In this document: positions 1 to 8,617 of the stretch, in pieces | Position numbering within the stretch: position 1 is the first letter of the stretch | How the letters are laid out: each line of letters begins with the position of its first letter | Assembly (NCBI RefSeq): GCF_023238205.1 | Contig: NZ_CP096659.1 | Coordinates: forward strand, 2,745,626-2,809,625 | Reading direction: 5' to 3' | Source of the DNA: Halorussus limi | GTDB lineage: Archaea > Halobacteriota > Halobacteria > Halobacteriales > Haladaptataceae | Length of the DNA stretch: 64,000 nucleotides | Translations under genes and position numbers: made by a program | The notes under the pieces: model-generated | Seen by the model: only the letters and a program-made list of their open reading frames with translations | Told to the model about the DNA's origin: nothing | Databases searched by the model: none

Positions 1-2
1 AG

Positions 3-389
3 AACGCTGGCGGCGAGTGCGAGACGGTCGAGTGCGTTCCGGAGACCGTCAGTGAGTGGGTCGGCGACTCGGTCCGTCGGCGCGCGCTCGCGCCGGTCGA
101 GGAGATAGACGGTCCGGTGCTGCTCCTCGGGGGAACCGACGACGCGACGTGGCCCGCCCCGGCGCTGTCGGCGATGGCTATCGACCGACTCGACCGCCGG
201 GGCCACGACGCGCCGTACCGACTCAGAGTGTACGACGGCGCGGGACACCTCTTCGGCCTGCCGTACCACCGATACACCGGCGAGGCGACGGGACCGCGAT
301 TCGGCGGGTCGCCCGGGGCGAACGCCTTCGGAGCGGCGAACTCGTGGCCGGTGGTGCTCCGGTACTTGCGCGCGGGTCTACAAAGGTAG
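3..389 (+). CDS. acyl-CoA thioesterase/BAAT C-terminal-like protein (5' partial)
   Basis: The reading frame is open from the left edge, so only the last 128 residues are visible. The stretch IDGPVLLLGGTDDATWPAP followed by a methionine-containing helix matches the C-terminal alpha/beta-hydrolase part of the BAAT / acyl-CoA thioester hydrolase family, where the Asp of GxDD is the usual acid of the triad. The GAGHLFGLPY segment supplies the expected catalytic His. In the family this domain hydrolyses or transfers acyl groups from CoA thioesters. The nucleophile lies outside the window, so activity cannot be judged. The gene ends 20 nt before the first promoter-like element at 410. Any other serine hydrolase of the dienelactone type remains possible. 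Confidence 0.7.
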   Translation, partial: NAGGECETVECVPETVSEWVGDSVRRRALAPVEEIDGPVLLLGGTDDATWPAPALSAMAIDRLDRRGHDAPYRLRVYDGAGHLFGLPYHRYTGEATGPRFGGSPGANAFGAANSWPVVLRYLRAGLQR

Positions 390-409
390 TCGCTCACTTC
401 CCGAAGTCA

Positions 410-444
410 TTTAAGTAGTTCTGGCGACAAGGGGTAGATACGAG
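410..444 (+). repeat. rpoeps-flanking element, copy 1 (promoter-like)
   Basis: 35-nt element starting TTTAAG, containing CTGGCGACAAGG and ending GATACGAG. It differs from copy 2 at three positions. TTTAAG is a plausible TATA box and GATACG lies where the transcription start would be expected. It is followed by the inverted repeat ACGAGG / CCTCGT (440-459). Confidence 0.75.
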
Positions 445-540
445 GGAAGACGGCCTCGTTCTACGGGACGCTATTCACCAGACGCCGGTCTCTCGCCTCG
501 GAAAGTAGAAGGAGAATCGTCGTCGCTACGCCGGTCTCCG

Positions 541-575
541 TTTAAGTGCTTCTGGCGACAAGGGATAGATACGAG
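541..575 (+). repeat. rpoeps-flanking element, copy 2 (promoter-like)
   Basis: Same element as copy 1 and oriented the same way. It is identical to copy 4 (minus strand) over 34 nt. It is followed by an inverted repeat GAAGA / TCTTC (576-596). Confidence 0.75.
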
Positions 576-658
576 GAAGATTCGTTCGCGGTCTTCTGCG
601 GTTTTCGTCTCTTTGTGTACTCACGCTCCGCAGTCCCTACTCCTCACACGCCACTCCA

Positions 659-1405
659 CTACTCCTCGTGAGCCTCGTCCGCCCGGCGAGCGTCGAGACT
701 CGGCAGGTTGGGGTCTCGGTGGGGGTTCCGACCGTAGACGGCGTCTTCGAGGTGCTGGTCGGTGAGTTGGTCTTTGAGCGTTCGCCGGAGTCGGTTGAGG
801 CTAGTCACGTCGAGACCGTGTTTCTCGACGAGGTCCGTGAAACGCTGTTCGTCGGTGATAGAGCGGAACTGGTCGTAGAGGTCTCCGAGTCGGTCCGGCG
901 GGAGTTGGCCGATCCACTCCTCGTCGTGGAGGCCGAGGTAGTGTTCGCGCTCTCGGTCCACGACGTGGCGGATGACGACCAGCGCGACCTTCGGAATCGC
1001 GCGCTGGCTTCCGAACGCAGTCAGGTCGAGGTCCGACATGATGCCGACCACGCGGTCGCGCTGCCACGGCGTCAGCGAGAGGTCGTTACAGAGCGCGTGG
1101 GAGATGCGGAGTTTGTCGAGGCGGTGCATGCGCGAACTGTGACCCGCCATCGCGGAGTGTCGCTCCTCGTGCATCCGGCGGACGCTCTCCGAGAGGTCGG
1201 CGTCGGGCGATTCGGCGCGGCCGATTTGGGTCGCGCTCGGCGTGACTGGCCCCCACTGGCGGACCGTCTGGTCGCGCTGGAGGTCCGCCCGGCCGACCGC
1301 CCCGTCGCCGGGGCGCTGGCTGAGCGGTCGGTCGGCGTTCCGGTCGTCGTGCGTCCTCGACTGCCACGTCGGCAGTTGCGAGTCCGTCCACCCCTCGGTC
1401 ATCAC
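659..1405 (-). CDS. rpoeps: DNA-directed RNA polymerase subunit epsilon (haloarchaeal)
   Basis: 248 residues. The N-terminal ~60 residues are polar and variable-looking. From about residue 80 the sequence is dense and helical, with the stretches LRISHALCNDLSLTPWQRD, SDLDLTAFGSQRAIPKVALV and GLHDEEWIGQLPPDRL, which I recognise as the halophile-specific RNA polymerase epsilon family. The protein copurifies with haloarchaeal RNA polymerase; its role is not settled, and a helical cyclin-like fold is an inference. Homologues appear to begin near the QRDQTVRQWGPV segment, so the start may be later than the ATG at 1405. The TATA of copy 3 (1537-1542) predicts a start of transcription near 1510 and a leader of about 100 nt. 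Two more copies of the same element face the gene from its 3' side. The assignment rests on family memory, not on a search. Confidence 0.72.
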   Translation of the reverse strand: MMTEGWTDSQLPTWQSRTHDDRNADRPLSQRPGDGAVGRADLQRDQTVRQWGPVTPSATQIGRAESPDADLSESVRRMHEERHSAMAGHSSRMHRLDKLRISHALCNDLSLTPWQRDRVVGIMSDLDLTAFGSQRAIPKVALVVIRHVVDREREHYLGLHDEEWIGQLPPDRLGDLYDQFRSITDEQRFTDLVEKHGLDVTSLNRLRRTLKDQLTDQHLEDAVYGRNPHRDPNLPSLDARRADEAHEE

Positions 1406-1507
1406 TCGCCCGTACTCGGCGGGGATAGTTCAAACATGCGCCTCTCGGGAAGGTGAGAAGACGCGTCGCTCCTCGAAAACGAATCCAGTAGAACGGGCCG
1501 TCGTTCC

Positions 1508-1542
1508 GTCGTATCTACTCCTTATCGCCAGAAGCACTTAAA
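1508..1542 (-). repeat. rpoeps-flanking element, copy 3 (likely rpoeps promoter)
   Basis: Minus-strand copy of the 35-nt element. TTTAAG lies at 1542-1537 and the predicted transcription start is near 1510. It is followed by the inverted repeat GAACG / CGTTC (1506-1491). As the copy nearest the 5' end of rpoeps and in the right orientation, it is the best candidate for its promoter. Confidence 0.75.
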
Positions 1543-1676
1543 GAGGAATCGTAGCGGAGACGCCCTGTCTATTCGGTCGCGTGTTTGAAGTCCGTAGTTC
1601 AGGGTCACGCAGAACGAGGCACGCCGGCGCGGGCGCTATTCGGAAACTTGAGTCGGCAGAACGTCGCGCACTTTCC

Positions 1677-1711
1677 GTCGTATCTATCCCTTGTCGCCAG
1701 AAGCACTTAAA
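1677..1711 (-). repeat. rpoeps-flanking element, copy 4 (promoter-like)
   Basis: Minus-strand copy, identical to copy 2 over 34 nt although the two lie 1.1 kb apart in opposite orientation. It is followed by a longer inverted repeat CGGAAA / TTTCCG in the leftward direction. Confidence 0.75.
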
Positions 1712-1788
1712 CGCCGAGCGCTGACGTGACGAGTCCGACCGCTGTCGCTCGCCGCAGACCGACCCGTTCGCTGCTCACCACCGGGAGA

Positions 1789-2355
1789 CTACTGGTCGTC
1801 CTCGTAGAACTCCGCGCGCAGGTCGTCGTCGTCCAGCGTTCCGGCGGTGTCCGAGAGTTGAGTCCGGAGTTCGGCCAGTTCCTCGGTGAGGTCCGCGTAC
1901 TCCTCGTTGGCGTCGAGTTCCTCGGGGCTCTTCTTGGTCTCCAGAGCGGCCTTCTTGTTGGCCAGCGAGAGGAACTGCTGCATCTGTGCGTCGTAGGTCG
2001 AGCGCTTGAGCAGCGTCTCGACGGTTTCGAGCAGTTCCTCCGCCTCCGAGACTGGCTTTTCGAGGTAGGCGTCGAAGCCGAGTTCGAGGATGTCGAAGTC
2101 GGGTTCGACCGCCGAGACCAGCGCCACCCGGCAGTTGAGTCCCTGTTCGTGAATCCGCGCCAGTACGTCCTCGCCGGAGAGGTTCGGCATCCGGCGGTCG
2201 AGGAGGACCACGTCGACCTCCTCGTCCAGTTTTTCGAGCGCTTCCGACCCGCTGTAGGCGGTTCGGACGTGGTAATCCTCTTCGAGCCACTGGGCGTAGG
2301 CGTCGGTTATCGGCTTCTCATCGTCGACTATCAGCACTGTAGCGTCCTTAGGCAT
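1789..2355 (-). CDS. HalX-domain response regulator
   Basis: A receiver domain (about residues 5-110) is followed by a HalX domain (about 115-185). Receiver residues are all present: the acidic pair in VDDE, phosphoacceptor Asp53 in VVLLDRRMPN, Ser81 in LVSA and Lys100 in YLEKP. The C-terminal half, with FLSLANKKAALETKKSPEEL, is the haloarchaeal HalX helical domain, which has no known DNA-binding motif. An ATG 39 nt upstream (2394) extends the frame, but a TTTAAC TATA-like box at 2406-2412 predicts transcription starting near 2383, inside that extension, so I chose 2355. Such proteins take phosphate from PAS/histidine kinases; none lies in this window. The next gene on the same strand encodes a DUF7504/winged-helix protein. 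Confidence 0.9.
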   Translation of the reverse strand: MPKDATVLIVDDEKPITDAYAQWLEEDYHVRTAYSGSEALEKLDEEVDVVLLDRRMPNLSGEDVLARIHEQGLNCRVALVSAVEPDFDILELGFDAYLEKPVSEAEELLETVETLLKRSTYDAQMQQFLSLANKKAALETKKSPEELDANEEYADLTEELAELRTQLSDTAGTLDDDDLRAEFYEDDQ

Positions 2356-2497
2356 ACTTGCGATATCGCTCGCACTCCGTGATGATTCACTCATACTCCC
2401 TCGATGTTAAACTGGCGTCTCGCAGCGTTCGGCGACTGCGTCCGGACGCTGGTTCGATTCGCCGAGTCGTCGCGCGGTCGGCGGCGAGTTGTCGTCG

Positions 2498-3607
2498 TCA
2501 TCTGTCGGTCGTCTCCTGTTCGAAGGGCGATTTGGCGGTCTCCGGTTCGTAGCCGCTCAGGAAGACGAGGTTGCCGCGGCCGACCTGTACCCGGGTGATG
2601 AGACCCTTCTCCTCCATCTTCGACAGTTTCCGGCTGACGGTCGACTTCGACCAGTCGGTCTCCTCGGTCACGTCGGCCTGTTTCATCCGGCCGCCGTAGC
2701 GGGTCAGCAGTTCGCGGATGCGGTCCTCGTCCGTCAGCATCGCCTCCTCGGGGAACTGCTCGACGTTCGACTCGCGCGCGGACTGGTCGTCCGACGGCGT
2801 CGACTCGACGGTATCGCTCCCGGCGGTCGTCTCCGGTGAGTCGGTCGTGGCCGCGGAGCGGTCGGTACCGTCCGCCCCCGAGAACAGGTTCGACACCGAA
2901 CTCAGTACGGACGTGAACAGGCCGCCGTCGGAGTCCGGAACCGAGACGTCGGTGTCGTGAGACTGGGCGTGGTCGCTTGTCGCGCTCCGGTCGCCGTAGG
3001 TCTCGGCGACGGACCACTCCTCGCCGTCGTCGGAGACCTCGACCACGGCGTCGAACAGCGTCTTCAGCGTGTTGATGGTCTCCTCGTCGTGGATGTCCGG
3101 GTCCATGTGGTAGAACCCGATGGCGTTGGCCGCCTGTACCCGGTGGGTGAGGATGTGCAGGTACCGGAACGCTGTGTCGAAGTCGACGTACTCCAAGAGG
3201 ACGGTCAGCGTCTGTACCGACACGAGCGTCTGGTTGCCGTTCCCCTCCCAACGGGTCAACTGTTCGCTCAGCGGCGCGATGATGTCCATCGGCTGGTTCG
3301 GATCGACGCGCGCGACCGACACGTTCGGCGGGACCTCGTTGCCGGCGGGTCCCTCGTCGGTCTCGACCGTGTTCGCGTGGATGAACGCGAGTTCGGCCGG
3401 GAGGTCGCCGACGTGCGCCGTCCAATCGGAGATCCACGTCTCGGGCGGCGGCGTGTACGTCACTGCGGCGACGTTGGCCTCGTCCGGTTTCGTCGTCGAG
3501 GCGAGCAGTTCGAGACAGGCGCGATTTCCCGTCGGCGTCAACGGTGCCAGTAAGAGGACGTTCGATGACTGGTCCAGTTGCCGCTTGTCCGATGTATCGA
3601 TGTTCAT
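2498..3607 (-). CDS. DUF7504-type protein with C-terminal winged-helix domain
   Basis: 369 residues in three parts. The N-terminal ~200 residues form an alpha/beta domain, starting with NVLLLAPLTPTGNRACLELL, that resembles the haloarchaeal DUF7504 (RecA/GvpD-like) family. Residues ~205-280 are a Ser/Asp/Thr-rich low-complexity linker. The C-terminal ~80 residues form a MarR/IclR-like winged helix, with RIRELLTRYGGRMKQADV, DWSKSTVSRKLSKMEEKGLI and a wing RVQVGRGNLVFL. It is probably a cytoplasmic transcription regulator. Two further DUF7504-like proteins lie at 22334-22864 and 58895-59653; the latter shares the FDAVVEV segment but has no winged helix. CTTAATAT near 3696-3703 is a possible TATA box, with a leader of about 65 nt. 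Confidence 0.75.
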   Translation of the reverse strand: MNIDTSDKRQLDQSSNVLLLAPLTPTGNRACLELLASTTKPDEANVAAVTYTPPPETWISDWTAHVGDLPAELAFIHANTVETDEGPAGNEVPPNVSVARVDPNQPMDIIAPLSEQLTRWEGNGNQTLVSVQTLTVLLEYVDFDTAFRYLHILTHRVQAANAIGFYHMDPDIHDEETINTLKTLFDAVVEVSDDGEEWSVAETYGDRSATSDHAQSHDTDVSVPDSDGGLFTSVLSSVSNLFSGADGTDRSAATTDSPETTAGSDTVESTPSDDQSARESNVEQFPEEAMLTDEDRIRELLTRYGGRMKQADVTEETDWSKSTVSRKLSKMEEKGLITRVQVGRGNLVFLSGYEPETAKSPFEQETTDR

Positions 3608-3947
3608 TCGTTGTCAGTCATGGTGCGTTGTTTCCGACCCCGTCGTGGGAAAGCCCGAGGTATCTGCAAGTCGGAGAGAGTTACGGTCTCCGGATATTAA
3701 GCCGTTTACCATCGAGTGAACTCCGTCGCCTACCTTCGAGCGAGTCCCGTAACAGTTCCCCCGCGACGGGTCCCTGTTTCTACGTATGTACGACAGCCAA
3801 AGGGTAAAAACCCGGGGCAGGACGGGTACGGGGATTTAAGTAGGGTGATTGGTGATACCGTACCACATTACCTATCTGACGCGCGTCCGGCCGGCGCGTC
3901 TCGGCGACTCCGAGGGACTGAAACCCGTGGCCTCCGAATCCGAACTC
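3608..3947. other. divergent intergenic region
   Basis: 340 bases between the divergent gene starts at 3607 and 3948. They hold a CTTAATAT TATA candidate for the leftward gene (near 3700), a TTTAAG TATA box for the rightward gene (3835-3840) and a small hairpin GGGT-AAAA-ACCC near 3802-3813. No gene is supported. Confidence 0.5.
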
Positions 3948-5129
3948 ATGCAAGCAGTGCTTCTGGCCGCGGGCGAGGGGACCCGGATTCGACCGCTGTC
4001 GGCGTCGCTCCCGAAGCCGATGCTGCCGGTCGCCGACCGCCCACTGGTCGCACACGCCGCGGACGCCGCGGTGGACGCGGGCGCGGAGGAACTCGTGGTG
4101 GTCGTCGGCTACGGGGCCGAGACGGTCCGGAACTACTTCGGGGACGACTACCGCGGCGTGCCGGTCCGATACGCGGTGCAGGACGAGCAGGCGGGGACCG
4201 CCGACGCGGTGCGAGCGGCCCGCGAGCATCTCGACGGCGCGTTCGCGGTGCTGAACGGCGATAACCTCTACGACCCCGAGGCCGTCGCCGACCTGTTCGA
4301 GTCGGGACCGAGCGTCGGCGCGATTCGGGTCGACGAGCCCTCGAACTACGGGGTGCTCTCGACGGCGGGCGACGCGGTCACCGACATCGTGGAGAAACCG
4401 ACGGACCCGCCGACCGACCTCGCCAACGCCGGTGCGTATGTCTTCCCCGCCGAGGCCCGCGAGTGGCTGGACGTGCCCGCGAGCGAGCGCGGTGAACGCG
4501 AGATTACCGACGTGCTGGCGCGCGCCGTCGAGGAGTACGACGTGAGCTACGTCGCGATGGACCGGTGGCTGGACGTGGGACGACCGTGGGAACTGCTGGA
4601 AGCCAACGAGTGGAAGCTCGCCGAACTCGAACGCGACGTTCGGGGCGAGGTCCACGACGACGCCGACCTCCGCGGCCCCGTCGTGGTCGAAGAAGGCGCG
4701 ACCATCGACGCGGGCGTCGTGATAGAGGGGCCTGTGCTCGTCCGAGCGGGTGCGAGCGTCGGTCCAAACGCCTACGTTCGCGGCGCGACCCTCCTCGGCG
4801 AGGACGCCCACGTCGGCCACTCGGTCGAGGTCAAAAACAGCGTGGTCGGCGAGGGGAGTCACGTCGCGCATCTCAGCTACGTCGGCGACAGCGTCCTCGG
4901 CCGGAACGTCAACTTCGGCGCCGGGACGAACGTCGCCAATCTTCGCCACGACGACGAGGCGGTGAAGCTCACGGTCAAGGGCGAGCGCATCTCGACCGGC
5001 CGCCGGAAGTTCGGCGTCGTCGTCGGCGACGACGCGAAGACGGCCATCAACACGAGTCTGAACGCGGGCGTGACGCTCTCGACCGGCGCGACGACGACGC
5101 CCGGCGAGGTCGTGACGCGGGACAGATGA
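3948..5129 (+). CDS. glmU: bifunctional sugar-1-phosphate nucleotidylyltransferase/acetyltransferase (GlmU-like)
   Basis: 393 residues. The N-terminal nucleotidyltransferase domain (1-225) has the signature AVLLAAGEGTRIRPL, the Lys of LPKPMLPV, and LNGDNLYD with the metal-binding Asp. The C-terminal ~150 residues are a left-handed beta-helix of hexapeptide repeats (VVEEGATI, VLVRAGASVG, YVGDSVLGRNV), typical of acyltransferases. Archaeal enzymes of this layout make UDP-GlcNAc or dTDP-sugars from sugar 1-phosphate; the specificity here is not visible. The frame is open upstream to 3849, but TTTAAG at 3835-3840 puts the transcript start near 3862, and the conserved N-terminus begins at the ATG at 3948. 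A GTG at 3927 is a weaker alternative. UDP-GlcNAc would supply the glycosylated surface proteins encoded further right (inference). Confidence 0.88.
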   Translation: MQAVLLAAGEGTRIRPLSASLPKPMLPVADRPLVAHAADAAVDAGAEELVVVVGYGAETVRNYFGDDYRGVPVRYAVQDEQAGTADAVRAAREHLDGAFAVLNGDNLYDPEAVADLFESGPSVGAIRVDEPSNYGVLSTAGDAVTDIVEKPTDPPTDLANAGAYVFPAEAREWLDVPASERGEREITDVLARAVEEYDVSYVAMDRWLDVGRPWELLEANEWKLAELERDVRGEVHDDADLRGPVVVEEGATIDAGVVIEGPVLVRAGASVGPNAYVRGATLLGEDAHVGHSVEVKNSVVGEGSHVAHLSYVGDSVLGRNVNFGAGTNVANLRHDDEAVKLTVKGERISTGRRKFGVVVGDDAKTAINTSLNAGVTLSTGATTTPGEVVTRDR

Positions 5130-5165
5130 GCGGTACCGCCCGAGTCTCGGGGGTCCGGCCTCCCG

Positions 5166-5594
5166 TTACCGACTCACTTTCGCGGTGTGCCACGCGTTCG
5201 CCGCCAACTCCCCGAACGCGTCCCGCGCCTCTTCGGCGAGCGGAAACTCGCCGTGATACGGGTCTGGCTCTCCCTCGACGCCCGTCACGCTCCGAATCGC
5301 GTCGGCCAGCGACTCGTAGTTGTCGCCCACGATGTCCTGCACGAGGACGGGCATCCCCGCCCGATCGCAGAGTTCGCGGGCCGCCTCGCGGCCGACGTAG
5401 ACTCGGCCCTCGCGGCTATCGGCGAAGACCAGCGCGAACGGCGTCTCGCCGAACTGGGCCGCCAGAAACGCTTGGGCCGGTTCGTCCTCCCACTCGATAG
5501 CGCCGACGCCTTCGACCCGACGGAGCGCCGAGGCGGCCGCCGAGCAGAACGGGCACTCCCCGTCGTAGATGAGCACGCCGTGATAGTCGCTCAC
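5166..5594 (-). CDS. DCC-family (DUF393) thiol-disulfide oxidoreductase-like protein
   Basis: 142 residues with the hallmark N-terminal motif YDGECPFCSAAASALRR, the DxxCxxC of the DCC family, on a thioredoxin-like core. The frame is open to 5666, but a TATTTTA box at about 5623-5629 predicts transcription starting near 5597, so the leaderless GTG at 5594 is preferred and puts the motif at residues 11-17. The function is presumably thiol redox; substrate unknown. It lies convergent to the GlmU gene and upstream, on the same strand, is a 2Fe-2S ferredoxin, 85 nt away. Confidence 0.82.
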   Translation of the reverse strand: MSDYHGVLIYDGECPFCSAAASALRRVEGVGAIEWEDEPAQAFLAAQFGETPFALVFADSREGRVYVGREAARELCDRAGMPVLVQDIVGDNYESLADAIRSVTGVEGEPDPYHGEFPLAEEARDAFGELAANAWHTAKVSR

Positions 5595-5679
5595 GGACGC
5601 GGGTACGCTCGCTGGCGGTAAAATAGCGGCGGGCGTGCGAGATAGCCGCGGGCAGGTGAGAGCCACGAGCGGCGGGCGC

Positions 5680-6042
5680 TCACCGCTTCGACCGGCCCGG
5701 CGGCTTGTCGTGTTCCGCGCGGTGGTCGAGCATCTCGTCGTACCGGCAGGCCCGAATCCGGAGGTCCGACTCGGGCTTGGCAGTGCAGGGCAGAATCAGG
5801 TCGGCTTCCTCGTCGGACTCGTAGTACCGCTTGGCGTCGGACTGGTCCACTTCGCCCTCCAGCAGTTCCGCGGCGCAGGAGGTACACCATCCCTGCTGGC
5901 AGTCGGCGGGGAGCCAGACGCCCTCGCTCCGGGCGGCCGAGAGGACGTACTCGGTCTCGGGCACCTCGATTTCGACGGTCTCTCCGGCCTGCTCGACGTC
6001 GCAGTCCTCCGGCACTTCGATGGCGACGGTGTGGGTACTCAC
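5680..6042 (-). CDS. [2Fe-2S] plant-type ferredoxin
   Basis: About 120 residues with the ligand motif CQQGWCTSC (C-x4-C-x2-C) and the distal Cys in LILPC, the plant-type 2Fe-2S pattern. The surface is acidic (TVEIEVPETEYVL, LEGEVDQSD), as expected for a salt-adapted electron carrier. The frame continues upstream, but that part overlaps the neighbouring helicase gene and is basic and proline-rich, unlike the rest, so the GTG at 6042 is chosen. It probably donates electrons to a cytoplasmic oxidoreductase; the partner is not evident from context. Confidence 0.88.
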   Translation of the reverse strand: MSTHTVAIEVPEDCDVEQAGETVEIEVPETEYVLSAARSEGVWLPADCQQGWCTSCAAELLEGEVDQSDAKRYYESDEEADLILPCTAKPESDLRIRACRYDEMLDHRAEHDKPPGRSKR

Positions 6043-6134
6043 GGGAGCGGCTAGCGGACAAGCGGGAATGAACGTGTCGGCGGGGTTCGGAACCGCGTGA
6101 AATCTGGCGCGCCTGCGGGACTCGCGGGGGGTCG

Positions 6135-8462
6135 CTACTCGCCTCCGCCGGTGAGCGCGTCGAGGAGGTATCGGGCCTGCGCCTTGTCGAGCGGGTCGTT
6201 GGCGTTCCCGCAGTGGGGCGACTGGACGCAGGACGGACACCCGCCCGGCGCGTCGCAGTCGCAGGCCGCTATCATCTCGGCGGTCCGAACCATCAGGTCC
6301 GCGACCGTCTCGTAGCCCTCCCGGACGAGTCCGACGCCGCCGGGGTAGCCGTCGTAGATGAAGATGGTACTCTCGCCGGTGTGGGGATGCATCGGCGTCG
6401 AGAGGCCGCCGATGTCGGCGCGGTCACAGAGCAGTTCCAGCGGGAATAGCGAAATCATCCCGTGTTCGGCGGCGTGGATGCCGCCGGCGAAGTCGCCCTG
6501 CTCGCGCATCGCCGCCTCGACTTCGCGGGGCACCGTGAAGTACAGCGCCTTCGTCCGGAGCGAGACCTCCGGCAGGTCGAGCGACTCGCGGGCCAGCGTC
6601 TCGCCCGACCGGTCGCGGCGCTCGAAGCCCGTAATCTGCTTGCGCATCGTCACGTCGGCGAATCTGACGGGCACGTCCTCGCGGGTCGCCAGTCGCTTCT
6701 CGCGGAGGTCCTCCTCGACGGTAATCTCCTTCTCGTGGAGGACCTTGGTGTGGTAGTCGGCCCACGTGGGGCTGAGTTCGGCGACTTCGCGGCTCAGGTC
6801 GAGGTCCACGACCTCGTAGGACTGGCCCTGATGGTGGTAGATAGCGCCGGGGTGGGCGTCGGTCAGCGCGTCCTCGAACGGGAGAGTGGCGATGGTGTCG
6901 TTGTTCCGCCTGTCCAGCAGGTTCACCTCGCGGTCGTCGATGGAGCGCAGACTCATCTCGTGTTGCGGACTGCCGTCGCCGTCGTAGGTCCAGCGCAGGC
7001 CGTCGGGAGTCGTCCGGCGCTCCAGCAGGCCCTCGGCTTCGAGGTCGGACACGAGGTCCGGGAACTCCTCGCCGAAGTAGTCGCCGTCCTCGGGCGAGAG
7101 CCACGTCTCGCGGGCCGCAGACAGCACGTGGTCGGGCAGGAGTTGGTCGTTCGCGGGGTTGACGACCGCGCGCTCGGGGTCGCCGGCGAAGAACTCCTCG
7201 GGGTTGGCCATCAGGTACTGGTCGAGTTGGTCCTCGCCCGCGACGAGGGCGACGAGGCTCGGGTCGTCGCCCCGGCCCGCGCGCCCGGCCTGCTGGAACG
7301 CCGCCATGCGCGTGCCGGGGTAGCCGTCGAGCAGGACCGCGTCGAGGCCGCCGATGTCCACGCCGAGTTCCAGGGCGTTGGTACTCCAGACGCCCCGGAC
7401 CTCGCCGTCCCGAAGCCCTTCCTCGATTTCCTTCCGTCGGTCGTCGCTCAGAGCGGCCTGATACGCCGTCACGTCGGGCGCGAGGTCGCCCCGACCCCGG
7501 TCGCGGAGTTCGTCGGCGCTCTCCATGGCCCACTGTTCGGCGGCCTGCCGGGCGCGGGTGAACGTCAGCGTCTGGTGGTCGTTCGAGACGAGGTCGGCGA
7601 ACACGCGCTTGGTCTCGGCGTGGTTCGACCGGCGTTGGCCCGACGCTCCGGCCTGCGGGGACTCGTACTCCGGCGGGTTCCAGAGCAGCCAGTGGGTCGG
7701 CCCGGTGTCGCTCACGTCCTCGTCCACCAGTCGGAACGAGTCGGCCTCGGTCCCCGTCACGCTGGCGGCGTGTTCGACCGGGTTGCCGACGGTCGCCGAA
7801 CAGCAGACGAACTCGGGGTCCGAATCGAACCGGTCGCAGACGCGCCGGAGGCGCCGGAGCAGGAGCGCGACGTGGCTCCCGAAGACCCCGCGGTACTCGT
7901 GGACCTCGTCCAGCACGACCGTCTCCACCCCTTTGAAGAACCAGTCCCAGAGGCGGTGGGCGTGGGGCAACAGCGCGTAGTGGAGCATGTCGGGGTTCGT
8001 CAGGACGACGGTCGGCCGCCGGTCCCGGACCGCCCGCTTCTCGGACTTGCTCAGTCGCCCGGTGTACTGCTCGACCGAGACCCGACTGCCGAACCCGAGG
8101 TCCCGCGCGAGCGCCGAGAGGGTCTCCTCTTGGTCGTTGATGAGCGCGTTCTGGGGCGCGACGTAGAGAGTGCGCCCGCCGTGGTCCATCGCGCGCTCGA
8201 AGGCCGGGACCGTGTACGCGAGGCTCTTCCCGCTCGCGGTCGGGGTAGCGACGACGACGTTCTCGCCCGCCCGAACCGCCTCGACGGCCTCGACCTGATG
8301 GCGGTAGAGTCGGTCGATGCCCCGGGATTCGAGCGCGCTCTCCAGACGGGGTTCGAGGTCCACGTCGGCGAAGTCGCCGTCCCGGCCGGGGAGGGTCCGG
8401 TGGGCCTCGACCTGCCCGTCGTAGTACGGTCGGCCCCGAAGCCAGTCGATGGTCACGTCCAC
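6135..8462 (-). CDS. DEAD/DEAH-box helicase with DUF1998 zinc domain (Hrq1/MrfA-like)
   Basis: 775 residues. Two RecA-like domains carry the SF2 motifs: Walker [13 protein letters not shown] in [11 protein letters not shown], motif III SAT, the motif V region [13 protein letters not shown] and motif [11 protein letters not shown]. The C-terminal ~200 residues form a DUF1998 region ending in a Cys cluster ([12 protein letters not shown] and CGN), which in the family binds zinc. This layout matches Hrq1-like archaeal helicases and bacterial MrfA, which act in repair of bulky or crosslinked DNA. Length is normal and all motifs are intact. Its start lies 155 nt from the divergent Dps-like gene, so the two could share a control region; a functional link through DNA protection is only an inference. 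Confidence 0.9.
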   Translation of the reverse strand: MDVTIDWLRGRPYYDGQVEAHRTLPGRDGDFADVDLEPRLESALESRGIDRLYRHQVEAVEAVRAGENVVVATPTASGKSLAYTVPAFERAMDHGGRTLYVAPQNALINDQEETLSALARDLGFGSRVSVEQYTGRLSKSEKRAVRDRRPTVVLTNPDMLHYALLPHAHRLWDWFFKGVETVVLDEVHEYRGVFGSHVALLLRRLRRVCDRFDSDPEFVCCSATVGNPVEHAASVTGTEADSFRLVDEDVSDTGPTHWLLWNPPEYESPQAGASGQRRSNHAETKRVFADLVSNDHQTLTFTRARQAAEQWAMESADELRDRGRGDLAPDVTAYQAALSDDRRKEIEEGLRDGEVRGVWSTNALELGVDIGGLDAVLLDGYPGTRMAAFQQAGRAGRGDDPSLVALVAGEDQLDQYLMANPEEFFAGDPERAVVNPANDQLLPDHVLSAARETWLSPEDGDYFGEEFPDLVSDLEAEGLLERRTTPDGLRWTYDGDGSPQHEMSLRSIDDREVNLLDRRNNDTIATLPFEDALTDAHPGAIYHHQGQSYEVVDLDLSREVAELSPTWADYHTKVLHEKEITVEEDLREKRLATREDVPVRFADVTMRKQITGFERRDRSGETLARESLDLPEVSLRTKALYFTVPREVEAAMREQGDFAGGIHAAEHGMISLFPLELLCDRADIGGLSTPMHPHTGESTIFIYDGYPGGVGLVREGYETVADLMVRTAEMIAACDCDAPGGCPSCVQSPHCGNANDPLDKAQARYLLDALTGGGE

Positions 8463-8617
8463 GAGTCGGCGATAGGGTCGGGGTCCCTAACGACTTTCGC
8501 CGCGGAGCGAAAGTGAACCCGAGCGGTCGGCGTTCCCGGAATCGAAAACCTATGTTCGTAATCTGGGAAGAATTATTAAGGGTAGGAAAGTCGTCGGTGG
8601 CCGTGGGGGAGAACACA

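Larger units (their letters stand above)
390..658. other. intergenic region with two rightward promoter-like elements
   Basis: There is no convincing gene in these 269 bases. The region holds two copies (410-444 and 541-575) of the 35-nt element that also lies on the far side of the RNA polymerase epsilon gene. Each copy begins with TTTAAG and is followed by a short inverted repeat (440-459 and 576-596). Transcription from either copy would run rightwards, antisense to the gene at 659-1405. Confidence 0.6.
1406..1788. other. upstream region of rpoeps with two leftward promoter-like elements
   Basis: 383 bases without a supported gene. It contains copies 3 (1508-1542) and 4 (1677-1711) of the rpoeps-flanking element, both reading leftwards toward rpoeps and 169 nt apart. 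I see nothing else in it. Confidence 0.6.

Noticed and set aside
2404-2839. Short plus-strand frames over the end of the DUF7504/winged-helix gene
   Set aside because: They overlap a well-supported gene, lack promoters and have no recognisable product.
6424-8616. 730-residue minus-strand alternative frame over the helicase gene
   Set aside because: Arg/Pro-rich product; the frame ending at 6135 carries all helicase motifs.
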